Below, one piece after another: positions 7,710-15,562 of a stretch of DNA of 64,000 nt. Position 1 is the stretch's first letter. Every line of letters starts with the position of its first letter. The stretch is from positions 167,461-231,460 of the forward strand of contig NZ_JAHTMR010000002.1 in NCBI RefSeq assembly GCF_019200975.1. Direction: 5' to 3'. Below the pieces are notes generated by a model. It was given only the letters and a program-made list of their open reading frames with translations. It was not told the DNA's origin and did no database searches. The stretch is from Pseudomonas sp. PD9R. Its GTDB lineage: Bacteria > Pseudomonadota > Gammaproteobacteria > Pseudomonadales > Pseudomonadaceae. A program made the position numbers and the translations under genes.

Positions 7710-10118
7710 TTATTCCGAAAGCTTATACGCGATCACATAGTCACCTTGTTTGGTGCCCAGCGAACCGTGACCGCCAGCGACCACAAGCACGTATTGCTTG
7801 CCGTCCTTGCCGGTGTAGGTCATTGGCGTAGTCTGCGCGCCGGCTGGCAGGCGGCCTTCCCACAGTTGCTTGCCGTTTTTCACGTCGTAGGCCCGCAAGT
7901 ACTGGTCAAGAGTACCGCTGAGGAAGCCTACGCCACCGGCAGTGGTGAAGGTGCCGCCCAGGCTGGGCACACCCATGCTCAGCGGGATTGGCACCGGCGA
8001 GCTGTCGCGCACGGTGCCGTTCTTGTGCTTCCACAGGACTTGATGTGTGGTTAGGTCGACCGCTGCCACATAGCCCCACGCTGGTGCCTGGCAAGGCAAA
8101 CCCATCGGCGACAGCAATGCTTCGAGCACCACACCGTACGGCGCGCCTTTGTTTGGCTGCACGCCTTCGGTTTCGCTTTTGCGTGGGCCTTGGGCAGCGA
8201 TTTCGGCGGCCGGGATCAGTTTCGATTTGAACGCCATGTAGCTCGGGTTCACGAATGCGATTTGACGCACCGGGTCAACCGAGATGCCGCCCCAGTCGAA
8301 CACGCCGAAATTGCCTGGATAAACGATCGAACCTTGCAGCGATGGCGGCGTGAACGGGCCGTCGTAGCGCATGGATTTGAAGTCGATCCGGCAGATCAGT
8401 TGGTCGAATGGCGTGACGCCCCACATGTCGCGTTCTTTCAAGGGCGGCGGCATCAGGTTCAGGTCGGACTTAGGCTGGGTCGGCGAGGTGTGATCCCCGG
8501 CGACAGCGCCTTGTGGCACCGGAATTTCGTTGATCGGCACGATGGCCTGGCCGGTGCTGCGGTCCAGTACGTAGATGCTGCCTTGCTTGGTGGACGCAAG
8601 TACTGCGGGTTTTACGCCGTCAGCGGTTTTCAGGTCCATCAGCGTTGGCTGACCACCGACGTCCATGTCCCACAGGTCATGGTGGGTGAACTGGAAGTGC
8701 CAGCGCACTTTACCGGTGGCAATGTCCAGGGCGGTCAGGCCGGCGGAATGCAGTTCCGATTCAGGGGTGCGCGCGCCACCGAACTGGTCCGGGGTCTGGT
8801 TGCCCATTGGCAGGTAGAGCATGCCGAGTTTTTCATCGACCGCGAACATGGACCACATGTTCGGCGAGTTGCGGGTGTAAGTCTGGCCTTCGGCAATAGG
8901 CGTTGTATCGTCCGGTTTGCCGCTGTCCCAGTTCCACACCAGTTTGCCGGTGTGCACGTCGAACGCGCGGATCACGCCGCTTGGCTCGTCGGTGGACACG
9001 TTGTCGGTGACGTGGCCGCCAATCACCACCAGGTCTTTGGTGACCGCTGGCGGCGAAGTGGAGTAGTAGCCGCCGGCGGTGAAGCCGCCGATGTTGGCGC
9101 GCAGGTCAACCTGGCCTTTGTCGCCGAAGTCTTCGCACATCTTGCCGGTGTCGGCGTTCAGGGCGATCAGGCGAGTGTCGGCGGTCGGCAGGAAAATCCG
9201 GCGCGGGCAGGCACTGGCGACGGCCGCGCTGGCGCTGCCGGTCGGGCTCTGCTCGGAGGCATACACGGCGTCATCGTGATACGACACGCCACGGCAGGTC
9301 ATGTGCGCCCAACCCTTGAAATTCGCCGCGTTCTGCGTCGAAAGCTTCGGATCGAAACGCCAGATTTCCTTGCCGGTGTCCGGGTCCAGCGCGATCACCT
9401 GGCTGTGCGGCGTGCAGACGTAGAGCATGCCGTTGACTTTCAGCGGGGTGTTTTCCGCCGTTGTTTCACCCGGATCGCCCGGCCCGGGCAGGTCGCCGGT
9501 ACGGTAAGTCCAGGCTGGCACCAGTTTGCTCACGTTCTGCGGGGTGATCTGTGCCAGCGGCGAGTAACGATCACCGTGGGCGCTGCGGCCGTAGGAGTTC
9601 CAGTCACCGTCCGGCATGGCCGGGGCTGTGTTGGTCATGCCCGGCACGCTGTCGCGGTCCAGTTGACCCTTGATTTCACCGGGGTTGGTGAACTGGCTGG
9701 CCAGTGCAGCGACGCCAGCGATGACCACGGCCACGCTCAAGGCGCCGGTGCCCATCGGCGCGGCGCCTTCGCGCAACAGCGGAAGGCGGAACCACGGCAG
9801 CAGCATGACGATACCCAGCGCAAACAGCATCGCCAGGCGCGGCACCAGCTGCCACCAGTCGAGGCCGACTTCCCACAGCGCCCAGACGGTGCTGGCGAAC
9901 AGCACCAGTGCGTACAGGCCCAGCGCAGCGCGGCGAGCGGCGATCAGCAGGATGCCGGTCAGCGCCAGGCCGATACCGGCCAGCAGGTAATACAGCGAGC
10001 CGCCGAGCATGCTCAGCTTGATCCCCCCGGCCAGCATGGCCAGGCCCATTAGCAGAAGCAGGATACCGAGCAGGCTCGGCAGCAGACGGCTTCGACTCAA
10101 AGCACCCTCAGTGCTCAT
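7710..10118 (-). CDS. gcd: membrane-bound PQQ-dependent glucose dehydrogenase
   Basis: 802-residue quinoprotein that oxidises glucose to gluconate in the periplasm and passes electrons to ubiquinone. The first about 140 residues form five membrane helices. The rest is the periplasmic PQQ beta-propeller, starting with GRSAHGDRYSPLAQI near 180 and containing the diagnostic GNQTPDQFGG segment with the expected catalytic-Asp region, WGGISVDP, and a C-terminal GGHGSLGTKQGDYVIAYKL tryptophan-docking-like repeat. Length matches E. coli Gcd (796). It follows the OprB porin gene on the same strand, with a REPIN between them, so glucose entry and oxidation are encoded side by side. PQQ synthesis genes are not in the window. 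Confidence 0.96.
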   Translation of the reverse strand: MSTEGALSRSRLLPSLLGILLLLMGLAMLAGGIKLSMLGGSLYYLLAGIGLALTGILLIAARRAALGLYALVLFASTVWALWEVGLDWWQLVPRLAMLFALGIVMLLPWFRLPLLREGAAPMGTGALSVAVVIAGVAALASQFTNPGEIKGQLDRDSVPGMTNTAPAMPDGDWNSYGRSAHGDRYSPLAQITPQNVSKLVPAWTYRTGDLPGPGDPGETTAENTPLKVNGMLYVCTPHSQVIALDPDTGKEIWRFDPKLSTQNAANFKGWAHMTCRGVSYHDDAVYASEQSPTGSASAAVASACPRRIFLPTADTRLIALNADTGKMCEDFGDKGQVDLRANIGGFTAGGYYSTSPPAVTKDLVVIGGHVTDNVSTDEPSGVIRAFDVHTGKLVWNWDSGKPDDTTPIAEGQTYTRNSPNMWSMFAVDEKLGMLYLPMGNQTPDQFGGARTPESELHSAGLTALDIATGKVRWHFQFTHHDLWDMDVGGQPTLMDLKTADGVKPAVLASTKQGSIYVLDRSTGQAIVPINEIPVPQGAVAGDHTSPTQPKSDLNLMPPPLKERDMWGVTPFDQLICRIDFKSMRYDGPFTPPSLQGSIVYPGNFGVFDWGGISVDPVRQIAFVNPSYMAFKSKLIPAAEIAAQGPRKSETEGVQPNKGAPYGVVLEALLSPMGLPCQAPAWGYVAAVDLTTHQVLWKHKNGTVRDSSPVPIPLSMGVPSLGGTFTTAGGVGFLSGTLDQYLRAYDVKNGKQLWEGRLPAGAQTTPMTYTGKDGKQYVLVVAGGHGSLGTKQGDYVIAYKLSE

Positions 10119-10226
10119 AGTGTGGTTCTCCGTGACGTTTTAAGTAGTCCCGCGCAAGTTCACTGTAGATGACGATCCTGTGCGGGCATGGTTCAGATAG
10201 AAACTGTTGGGTTGATGCGATCACTC

Positions 10227-10326
10227 TGTAGGAGCGAGCTTGCTCGCGAAAAACCTGAGAACGCCGCGGGGTGTCAGGTTCGCAGCGTTATCGTTGACGA
10301 CCATCGCGAGCGAGCTCGCTTCTACA
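10227..10326. repeat. REPIN (GAGCGAGCTTGCTCGCGA family) between oprB and gcd
   Basis: Arms GTAGGAGCGAGCTTGCTCGC at 10227-10249 and its inverted, slightly diverged partner at 10304-10326, with a 54-base spacer. Lies inside the probable oprB-gcd transcription unit, where it could stabilise or attenuate the message. Confidence 0.88.
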
Positions 10327-10339
10327 GTGGGTTTGGGTT

Positions 10340-11683
10340 TCAGAACGATGAGGTGATCTTGATCCCGCCAATCAGCGCGTCATCGACCTGGTCCACGCCA
10401 CCGGGGTGGCGGATGTATTGCAGGTTCGGGCGCACGGTCAGCCAGTTCGTAACGTGCACGCCGTAATAGAGTTCGGCGCTGTATTCGGTGTCCTGCGGTG
10501 GCAGGAAGGCCGGGTCGTCGTAGGCATAAACGGCGTGAGCCTGATTGGTCGCTTCGGCGTTCTTGCGATAGGCCGGGTTGACGTGCACACGGGCCAGCGC
10601 GAAGCCGATGTCATCTTTGGCGCGGGCGTCGAACAGGCCTTTGTAAACGAGACCCGCCTGAACGTAGTTGTCGATGGCGTTGGTTTTCTTGTCGTGCATC
10701 GTGCCGTTGGCGAACACACTCAGGCCGCGCGAATGGTCGCTGGCGATGCTGGTGATCTGCTGCTGGAGGCCCAGCCATACGCCGTGCTTGCTCGACGCGC
10801 TGCGGTAAGCTTCGCCACTCAGGGCTGCGGGCTGGCCATTGCTGTCTTTATAGGCATCGGTGGCGTTGGCGCTGCTGTAGTAATAACCGGCGCGGTATTC
10901 GCCTGGCAGGCCATTGAGCTTCGGCGACCACACCAGTTCCACCGGCAGGATCGCGCCTTGGGTGCCGCTGCCGCTGAGCTTGAAGCCGTTGCCGCGATCA
11001 AGGTTCGACGGGTTCTGCTCGTAGGCGCCGACCTGCGCATACAGCTGCGGCGTGAGGTGATATTTGACCCGCATCGCCCACTGACTGACCGGCCAGTTGT
11101 ACCAGATTCCGCCCACCCAGTTGCCGACCTGGGAGCCGCAGAACGCCAGGTTCTGGAAGTCGCAGGGGAAGCTGTTGAAGTCTTCGCCTTCGCCGAAACG
11201 ACCGACCTTGATGTCGAGCGTTTGATCGACGAATTTCTGCTGATACCACATCTGCGTCAGACGCCAGGTCTGGCCACGGCCCCAGACTTCCTGAGCCGAA
11301 GTAAAACCGCCGACGCGCGGGTCGTTGATGCGGTCGTTGCTGATGTTGTTTCCGCTGCGTTCGGTGACGGTCAGCTGAAATTCGGCATCGTCCCAGCCGA
11401 GGATTTTCTGCAAATCCAGATGCGTGCCGAGGGCGAATTGGTCGCTGTAGCGCGCCGTGCGATCGTGGTCGTGGCCGCCGTGCAGATTGCTGCCCATTTC
11501 GCCGGTGTAATCGACTTTGAAGTCGTAGCCTTTTTCCGCAAGCTCGGTGCGAGTGCCGTTCCAGTCACCGAGCATCCACGGGGAATCGCTGTCGAAAGCC
11601 GGTGCTGCCTGAGTGCAGGTTGCAAGGCTCAGCGCGGTGAATCCGCCAATCAGGTTCAAAGCTTTTCCGCAGGCAACAGGCAT
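10340..11683 (-). CDS. oprB: carbohydrate-selective outer-membrane porin OprB
   Basis: Outer-membrane beta-barrel porin for glucose and related sugars. The mature part begins near SPWMLGDWNGTRTELAEKGYDF, of which MLGDWNGTR is the family signature. Further marks are RYSDQFALGTHLDLQKI and the C-terminal strand ending in Phe (GGIKITSSF), needed for barrel assembly. I chose ATG 11683, which gives a classical signal peptide (positive n-region, hydrophobic core, cleavage after TQA). An upstream in-frame ATG at 11722 would add 13 residues with three acidic residues, unusual for a signal peptide; neither start has a clear ribosome site. It is followed by gcd. Confidence 0.92.
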   Translation of the reverse strand: MPVACGKALNLIGGFTALSLATCTQAAPAFDSDSPWMLGDWNGTRTELAEKGYDFKVDYTGEMGSNLHGGHDHDRTARYSDQFALGTHLDLQKILGWDDAEFQLTVTERSGNNISNDRINDPRVGGFTSAQEVWGRGQTWRLTQMWYQQKFVDQTLDIKVGRFGEGEDFNSFPCDFQNLAFCGSQVGNWVGGIWYNWPVSQWAMRVKYHLTPQLYAQVGAYEQNPSNLDRGNGFKLSGSGTQGAILPVELVWSPKLNGLPGEYRAGYYYSSANATDAYKDSNGQPAALSGEAYRSASSKHGVWLGLQQQITSIASDHSRGLSVFANGTMHDKKTNAIDNYVQAGLVYKGLFDARAKDDIGFALARVHVNPAYRKNAEATNQAHAVYAYDDPAFLPPQDTEYSAELYYGVHVTNWLTVRPNLQYIRHPGGVDQVDDALIGGIKITSSF

Positions 11684-11881
11684 AAAGACATCGCTGTCTT
11701 GCGAGGGTTGTAAATCAGGCATAGAGAGGAAATTCTTGATCTTTTTCTGGGGGATAAACGGAGTGGGGTGAATGAGCGGAAGCGTTTCAGCTTAAGGCGG
11801 GGGCAAGGATAATGTTCTGTTACAAATAGAGAAAGGGCTTTTACAGACATGCATCTTTTCAGAATCGGTAACAGTCGTCCC

Positions 11882-11980
11882 TGTAGGAGCGAGCTTGCTC
11901 GCGAAGAATGTCACTACACCGCGTTTATTCAGACTGCAGGCGTCATCGTTGACGCCATCGCGAGCAAGCTCGCTCCTACA
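11882..11980. repeat. REPIN (GAGCGAGCTTGCTCGCGA family) upstream of oprB
   Basis: Arms at 11882-11904 and 11958-11980, perfect inverted copies of TGTAGGAGCGAGCTTGCTCG. The spacer contains GGCGTCATCGTTGACGCC, a smaller inner palindrome. It sits between two divergent genes, a less common place for REPINs in this window. Confidence 0.9.
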
Positions 11981-11996
11981 GGGTATGCATTCCAAT

Positions 11997-12027
11997 GTAG
12001 GAGGTGCCGAAGGCTGCGATCTTTTGC
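11997..12027. repeat. solitary REP (GATCGCAGCC family)
   Basis: Single half-site TGTAGGAGGTGCCGAAGGCT plus GCGATCTTTTG without the usual partner; a short CACCTACA follows at 12031-12038, possibly the remains of the second arm. Confidence 0.7.
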
Positions 12028-12127
12028 GATTCACCTACATTTAACAAGAGCACACAGATCGCTTCCCCCCAACGAAGCCCTCGGCTAAGGTGCGCGGCTT
12101 CCCACCCCTACTTCGCAAAGGCCCGGC

Positions 12128-12358
12128 ATGACCGAACAGAATAACGACCCGCTGCACGGCGTAACGCTGGAGCAAATCCTCAACGCGCTGGTTGAACACT
12201 ACGAATGGTCCGGGCTGGCCGAGCGCATCGATATCCGCTGCTTCAAGAGTGACCCGAGCATCAAATCGAGCCTGACGTTTCTGCGCAAAACCCCATGGGC
12301 ACGGGAGAAGGTCGAGCGCTTGTACGTGAAGCTGATGCGCACCAAGCGCCCACTCTGA
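12128..12358 (+). CDS. VF530 family small DNA-binding-like protein
   Basis: 76-residue protein matching the VF530/DUF2132 family along its full length: [19 protein letters not shown], then [20 protein letters not shown] and [15 protein letters not shown] are the conserved blocks. The structure of the Vibrio member suggested a DNA-binding fold; the cellular role is unknown. A membrane-protein gene begins two bases after its stop, so the two are probably co-transcribed. Confidence 0.88.
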   Translation: MTEQNNDPLHGVTLEQILNALVEHYEWSGLAERIDIRCFKSDPSIKSSLTFLRKTPWAREKVERLYVKLMRTKRPL

Positions 12359-12360
12359 AC

Positions 12361-13014
12361 ATGGACCATCCATCGACGCCAGTAGCTGCCGCACGGCGTC
12401 GTATTGTGGCGGTGGCGGCCGTTCTCGGCTGGGCCGGATTGAGCATTCAGCTGTACCTGATTTTCTATTCGCGCTGGACGCTGGAAGCCAGCCTGCTGGG
12501 CGGCTTGATGAGCTATTTCAGCTATTTCACCGTGCTGAGCAATACCTTGGTGGCGACGGTTTTGACCTGTGAACTGACCCCCCGTGAATCGGCCGCGCGA
12601 CGCTGGTTTTTGCAACCGTGGGTCAGCAGTGGAATTGCCGTGAGCATCGTCGTGGTCGGCCTGGCCTACAACGTGTTATTGCGCCATCTATGGCATCCGC
12701 AAGGCTGGCAATGGCTAGCCGATGAGCTGATGCATGACGTCATGCCGCTGCTGTTTCTGGGCTATTGGTTTTGCTGGGTGCCCAAGGGGACGTTGCGTCT
12801 GAGGCACATCGGGTTGTGGGTGATTTATCCACTGGTGTATTTCGCGTATTCGCTGCTGCGCGGGCATTTGCTGGCGGTTTATCCGTATCCGTTCATTGAT
12901 GTGGAAAAGTTGGGTTATCCACAGGTGTTTATCAATGCCGGGGGATTGTTGGTGGGGTTTGTGGTGATTGCGTTGTTGGTGATTGGGCTGGATCGACGTT
13001 TTCGGCATCAGTGA
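12361..13014 (+). CDS. Pr6Pr family six-helix membrane protein
   Basis: 217 residues with six predicted membrane helices. It resembles the Pr6Pr (FAR-17a/AIG1-like) family: the motifs YFSYFTVLSNTLVA, LLRHLWHP, HDVMPLLFLGYW and the late YPLVYFAYSLLRG are typical. In eukaryotic relatives (AIG1/ADTRP) an equivalent Thr...His pair hydrolyses fatty-acid esters; the T in FTVLSN and the H in MHDVMP are present here, but bacterial function is untested. The start at 12361 directly follows the VF530-like stop, which argues for translational coupling in the absence of a clear ribosome site. Confidence 0.82.
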   Translation: MDHPSTPVAAARRRIVAVAAVLGWAGLSIQLYLIFYSRWTLEASLLGGLMSYFSYFTVLSNTLVATVLTCELTPRESAARRWFLQPWVSSGIAVSIVVVGLAYNVLLRHLWHPQGWQWLADELMHDVMPLLFLGYWFCWVPKGTLRLRHIGLWVIYPLVYFAYSLLRGHLLAVYPYPFIDVEKLGYPQVFINAGGLLVGFVVIALLVIGLDRRFRHQ

Positions 13015-13023
13015 GATTGCCAC

Positions 13024-13095
13024 GATCACAGCCTGCGGCAGCGCCTACATTTGGAAGACGTTCCCTGTAGGCGCTGCCGCAGGCTGCGATCTTTC
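13024..13095. repeat. REPIN (GATCGCAGCC family, GGCGCTGCC variant)
   Basis: Arms at 13024-13049 and 13066-13091, with the variant core GTAGGCGCTGCCGCAGGCTG. Lies between convergent genes and is the last REPIN before a 23-kb stretch that has none. Confidence 0.88.
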
Positions 13096-13100
13096 AAGGC

Positions 13101-13886
13101 CTACTCGTCGTCGCTGTCACCCAGCCGCCAATAGCCGACCGCTTTGACGAATTGCTCCTCCAGCCCATGCTCATCCAGCAACACCCGGCGGATCTGCCGC
13201 GACACTTTGCTTTCGGTCGCAACCCAGGCATACAAACTGCCGGTGGGAACCTGAACCTGGCGCACGGTAGTCAGTAAATGATCCTTGCCGCCTTCACGCA
13301 GCACCCAGATCACATTGACGTCAGCGGCACTCTCCAGCACTTGCTGTTCCTTGCCGTTCTCCACCTCCACGATCACCAGTGCACGGCGGTTGGCCGGCAG
13401 GCCTTCGAGGCGTCGGGCGATGGCGGGCAGGGCGGTTTCGTCGCCGATCAGCAGGTAGCTGTCAAAAATATCCGGCACGATCATCGAACCCCGAGGCCCG
13501 CCGATGTGCAGGAATTGCCCCGGTTTTGCTTGTTCGGCCCAGGTGGCGGCAGGGCCGTCACCGTGCAGCACGAAGTCGATGTCCAGCTCCAACGTGTCGA
13601 GGTCGTAACGACGCGGCGTGTAATCGCGCATGGCGGGCATCGGTCCGTTGTCTTTGCCGGCGCCAAGCACCAGGGTTTCCAGCGCGGCCTGTTCGGCCGC
13701 ATTCTGCGGGAACAGCAATTTGACGTGATCGTCGGTGCCGAGGCTGACGAAACCCGCCAGCTCAGGCCCACCCAATGTGACCCGGCGCATGCGCGGTGTC
13801 AGGTCGACCACCCGCAGCACCTGCAGGCGACGGCGTTTGATTTCGTGCATGACGCGGTGAATGGTTTGTGTAATCACTTCAGTCAT
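13101..13886 (-). CDS. siderophore-interacting protein / ferric-siderophore reductase (YqjH-like)
   Basis: 261-residue cytosolic flavoprotein of the SIP/ViuB family, which reduces ferric siderophores with NAD(P)H to release iron. Visible marks: RRVTLGGPELAGF, then RDYTPRRYD (FAD-binding RxYTxR), GPAATWAEQAKPGQFLHIGGPRGS (FAD phosphate region), DETALPAIARRLE and a C-terminal WVATESKVSRQIRR...KAVGYWRLG. Its start overlaps the stop of the PadR gene (ATGA). In E. coli the equivalent pair YqjH/YqjI couples ferric reduction to metal sensing; there the genes are divergent, here they are in one operon with the regulator first. Confidence 0.9.
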   Translation of the reverse strand: MTEVITQTIHRVMHEIKRRRLQVLRVVDLTPRMRRVTLGGPELAGFVSLGTDDHVKLLFPQNAAEQAALETLVLGAGKDNGPMPAMRDYTPRRYDLDTLELDIDFVLHGDGPAATWAEQAKPGQFLHIGGPRGSMIVPDIFDSYLLIGDETALPAIARRLEGLPANRRALVIVEVENGKEQQVLESAADVNVIWVLREGGKDHLLTTVRQVQVPTGSLYAWVATESKVSRQIRRVLLDEHGLEEQFVKAVGYWRLGDSDDE

Positions 13887-14458
13887 TCGGCTTTCTCCTG
13901 GGCAACCTGAACGGCGGGGCCGTCGACGATGGCCTTGGCGGTGTTGTTGAGCATGGCGGCGACACGCTGGATTTCTTCCGGGCTCCAGCGGCCGTGGTGC
14001 AGTTGCAAGGCATGGCGCAGGTTGTGCACCGCCTCGTGAATTTCCGGGGGGCGATCATGACCGCGCAACGAGCGTTTGCTCACATCGATGCGCACCCGCA
14101 CGCCTTCGAGGGCGACGGCTTGTTCGGTCAGGGACAAGCGCCCGGCGTCCGTCACGCTGTAGCGTTTTTTCCCGCCTTCAGCGTCGCCCTGAATCATCTC
14201 GCTCTCTTCCAGAAAGGTCAGGGTCGGGTAGATCACGCCGGGGCTCGGGCTGTAGGCGCCGTCGAACATGCCTTCGATCTGGCGAATCAAGTCATAGCCG
14301 TGGCAGGGCTGTTCGGCAATCAGTGCCAGAAGCAGCAGTTTCAGGTCGCCGGGGGCGAATACCCGCGGGCCGCGTCCACCGCGTTCGCGGCCCGGGCGTT
14401 TTTCGAAGCCGTCACGGCCATCGCCGTGTTCGCGGTGGGGGGAATGATGGTCTCTCAT
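13883..14458 (-). CDS. PadR family metal-responsive-type regulator (YqjI-like)
   Basis: 191 residues. A His/Arg/Gly-rich N-terminal tail of about 33 residues (HH, H, H near the start) precedes a PadR winged helix beginning FAPGDLKLLLLALIAEQPCHGYDLI (key part LLLLALIAEQPCHGYDLI), followed by the wing SPSPGVIYPTLTFLEE and GGKKRYSVTDAGR. E. coli YqjI, a nickel/iron-sensing repressor of yqjH, has the same layout with a His-rich tail. Here the gene overlaps a YqjH-like reductase, so autoregulation plus control of the reductase is likely. Two palindromes just upstream are candidate operators. The family is secure; metal specificity is inferred. Confidence 0.86.
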   Translation of the reverse strand: MRDHHSPHREHGDGRDGFEKRPGRERGGRGPRVFAPGDLKLLLLALIAEQPCHGYDLIRQIEGMFDGAYSPSPGVIYPTLTFLEESEMIQGDAEGGKKRYSVTDAGRLSLTEQAVALEGVRVRIDVSKRSLRGHDRPPEIHEAVHNLRHALQLHHGRWSPEEIQRVAAMLNNTAKAIVDGPAVQVAQEKAE

Positions 14459-14475
14459 TTTTTCGTTCTCTCGTC

Positions 14476-14504
14476 GTATTTAGATACAACTTAAGATATA
14501 TCTT
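14476..14504 (-). promoter_or_regulatory. candidate PadR operator upstream of the regulator-reductase operon
   Basis: Two adjacent AT-rich palindromes 18-46 bases upstream of the start: GTATTTAGATAC (14476-14487, imperfect) and AAGATATATCTT (14493-14504, perfect 12 bp). Spacing of about 17 bases between centres is suitable for a dimeric PadR protein to bind over a promoter. Assignment is by position only. Confidence 0.45.
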
Positions 14505-14975
14505 GCGGAGGGCGCAAGGCCTTCCGACCGATGGTTGTCGCGGATGTCTCGAACGGATCGCCCGATAAAAACGCCCCACGATCGAAAAAATGGCGACCAT
14601 TAATACAGGTGAAAAAGCGGAAATTAGTGTTAACTCTCTAATGTCACGTTTTCATCCAGAGTTTGCGGGGCGCGTGGTATCCGTCTTACAGAAGTGGCTT
14701 GGTGAGTATCTGCTTATCATTACTTATAGGGCGCGGTTTGTAGTCTGTCTCTTACAGTCAAACATTCGATTAACCTTTATTTCAGGTTTTTTCAGCCTCG
14801 GTAGTAGCGTCTTGGCTACAAGGTTTAAGGAACTTGCCTGCTTACTTTCCAGATGAATTGACCGATCATCTTTCGGCATTGAAAGTTTCGGTGGGTCAGC
14901 ACTGCTCGTGACTGTTTTGATCCAGCGAAACTTTCAATACTTAGATCCTTTTATTTAAAAGACAGGTACTGAAAG
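14505..14975. other. AT-rich intergenic region upstream of fimbrial operon 1
   Basis: About 470 bases, visibly richer in A+T than the flanking genes. It begins the accessory block. A long inverted repeat lies at its right end (listed separately). An 88-codon open frame at 14590-14856 has no ribosome site or recognisable motif and I do not call it a gene. Confidence 0.55.
14878..14938 (+). repeat. 13-bp perfect inverted repeat in the fimbrial operon 1 leader
   Basis: ATTGAAAGTTTCG at 14878-14890 and its exact inverted copy CGAAACTTTCAAT at 14926-14938, separated by 35 bases, ending 37 bases before the pilin ATG. It may form a stem-loop in a leader RNA or be a regulator site overlapping the promoter (a weak TTGATC is at 14917). 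Confidence 0.65.
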
Positions 14976-15452
14976 ATGTTCAAGAAGATCGCGTTTGCTG
15001 CTCCTCTGGCTGTTCTGGCACTGAGCTCCTCGATGGCGTTTGCCGCCACCGAAGCCAAGCACTCCATCAACATTGTTGCTCATGTTCCATCCGACGATTT
15101 CTACGCGGTACCGGTTGATTCGGACCTGGTCAACAAGGATCAGGACATGAGCTACAACCCGTCCACCGGTACGATGAGAACGGTCGATGGGCACTTTGAC
15201 GTCCTGCACACCGCCGGCAAGGTTCACGCCCGCCTGGAAGGCGTGCCGAAGCTGATCGCCGGTAGCAAGACCATTGATTTGAAAGTCGAACTCAACGGCA
15301 AAACGTTGACGACCGCTTCGCAGGAAGTTGTTGGCGACACTGAGTCCAACACCCGCTATCGCGCGCCGTTCAAAATCAGCGCAACCGGCGTCAAGCCTGA
15401 CGCGGGTGATTACACCGGCGTTGTCATGCTGGTAGTTGAACCTTCCGTCTAA
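14976..15452 (+). CDS. CS1/CFA-I-type major fimbrial subunit, operon 1
   Basis: 158-residue exported pilin. Signal peptide MFKKIAFAAPLAVLAL...SSMAFA, cleaved before ATEAKHSIN. The mature domain fits the CS1-type (class 5, alpha) subunit family of ETEC CS1/CFA-I and Burkholderia Cbl pili: N-terminal donor-strand-like KHSINIVAHVP, central VDGHFDVLHTAGKVHARLEG, and final strand YTGVVMLVVEP. It is first in its operon, ahead of a strong hairpin and the usher, as expected for the shaft subunit made in largest amount. Its signal peptide is nearly the same as that of the operon 2 pilin, while the mature parts differ a lot. Confidence 0.88.
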   Translation: MFKKIAFAAPLAVLALSSSMAFAATEAKHSINIVAHVPSDDFYAVPVDSDLVNKDQDMSYNPSTGTMRTVDGHFDVLHTAGKVHARLEGVPKLIAGSKTIDLKVELNGKTLTTASQEVVGDTESNTRYRAPFKISATGVKPDAGDYTGVVMLVVEPSV

Positions 15453-15498
15453 GTTACAGCTGCGACGGTAAACGTTTACTTGTTCCAAGTAACGTACC

Positions 15499-15540
15499 CG
15501 GTCGACAAACTGTTCGGTTTGTCGGCCGTGCTTTGACTTT
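15499..15540 (+). terminator. attenuating hairpin between major pilin and usher, operon 1
   Basis: Stem CGGTCGACAAAC (15499-15510) with GTTTGTCGGCCG (15517-15528), 12 pairs including one G-U, loop of 6, followed by TGCTTTGACTTT. A partial terminator or message-stabilising hairpin here would lower usher relative to pilin. Operon 2 has an equivalent at the same place. Confidence 0.6.
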
Positions 15541-15562
15541 CCTGTAATCAGAGTACTTTTTC

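Larger units (their letters stand above)
11684..12127. other. intergenic region, divergent oprB / VF530-like genes
   Basis: 444 bases between divergent starts. It contains one REPIN and one solitary REP (listed separately) and an AT-rich stretch upstream of oprB (11700-11870) that probably holds the oprB promoter. No further gene was seen. Confidence 0.6.

Noticed and set aside
14590..14856. 88-codon open frame upstream of fimbrial operon 1
   Set aside because: No ribosome-binding site, no recognisable motif, unusual composition; more probably non-coding regulatory DNA.
14878..14938. Inverted repeat considered as a fim-type invertible promoter switch
   Set aside because: Only 35 bases lie between the arms, too short to hold a promoter for phase inversion, and no site-specific recombinase gene is in the window.
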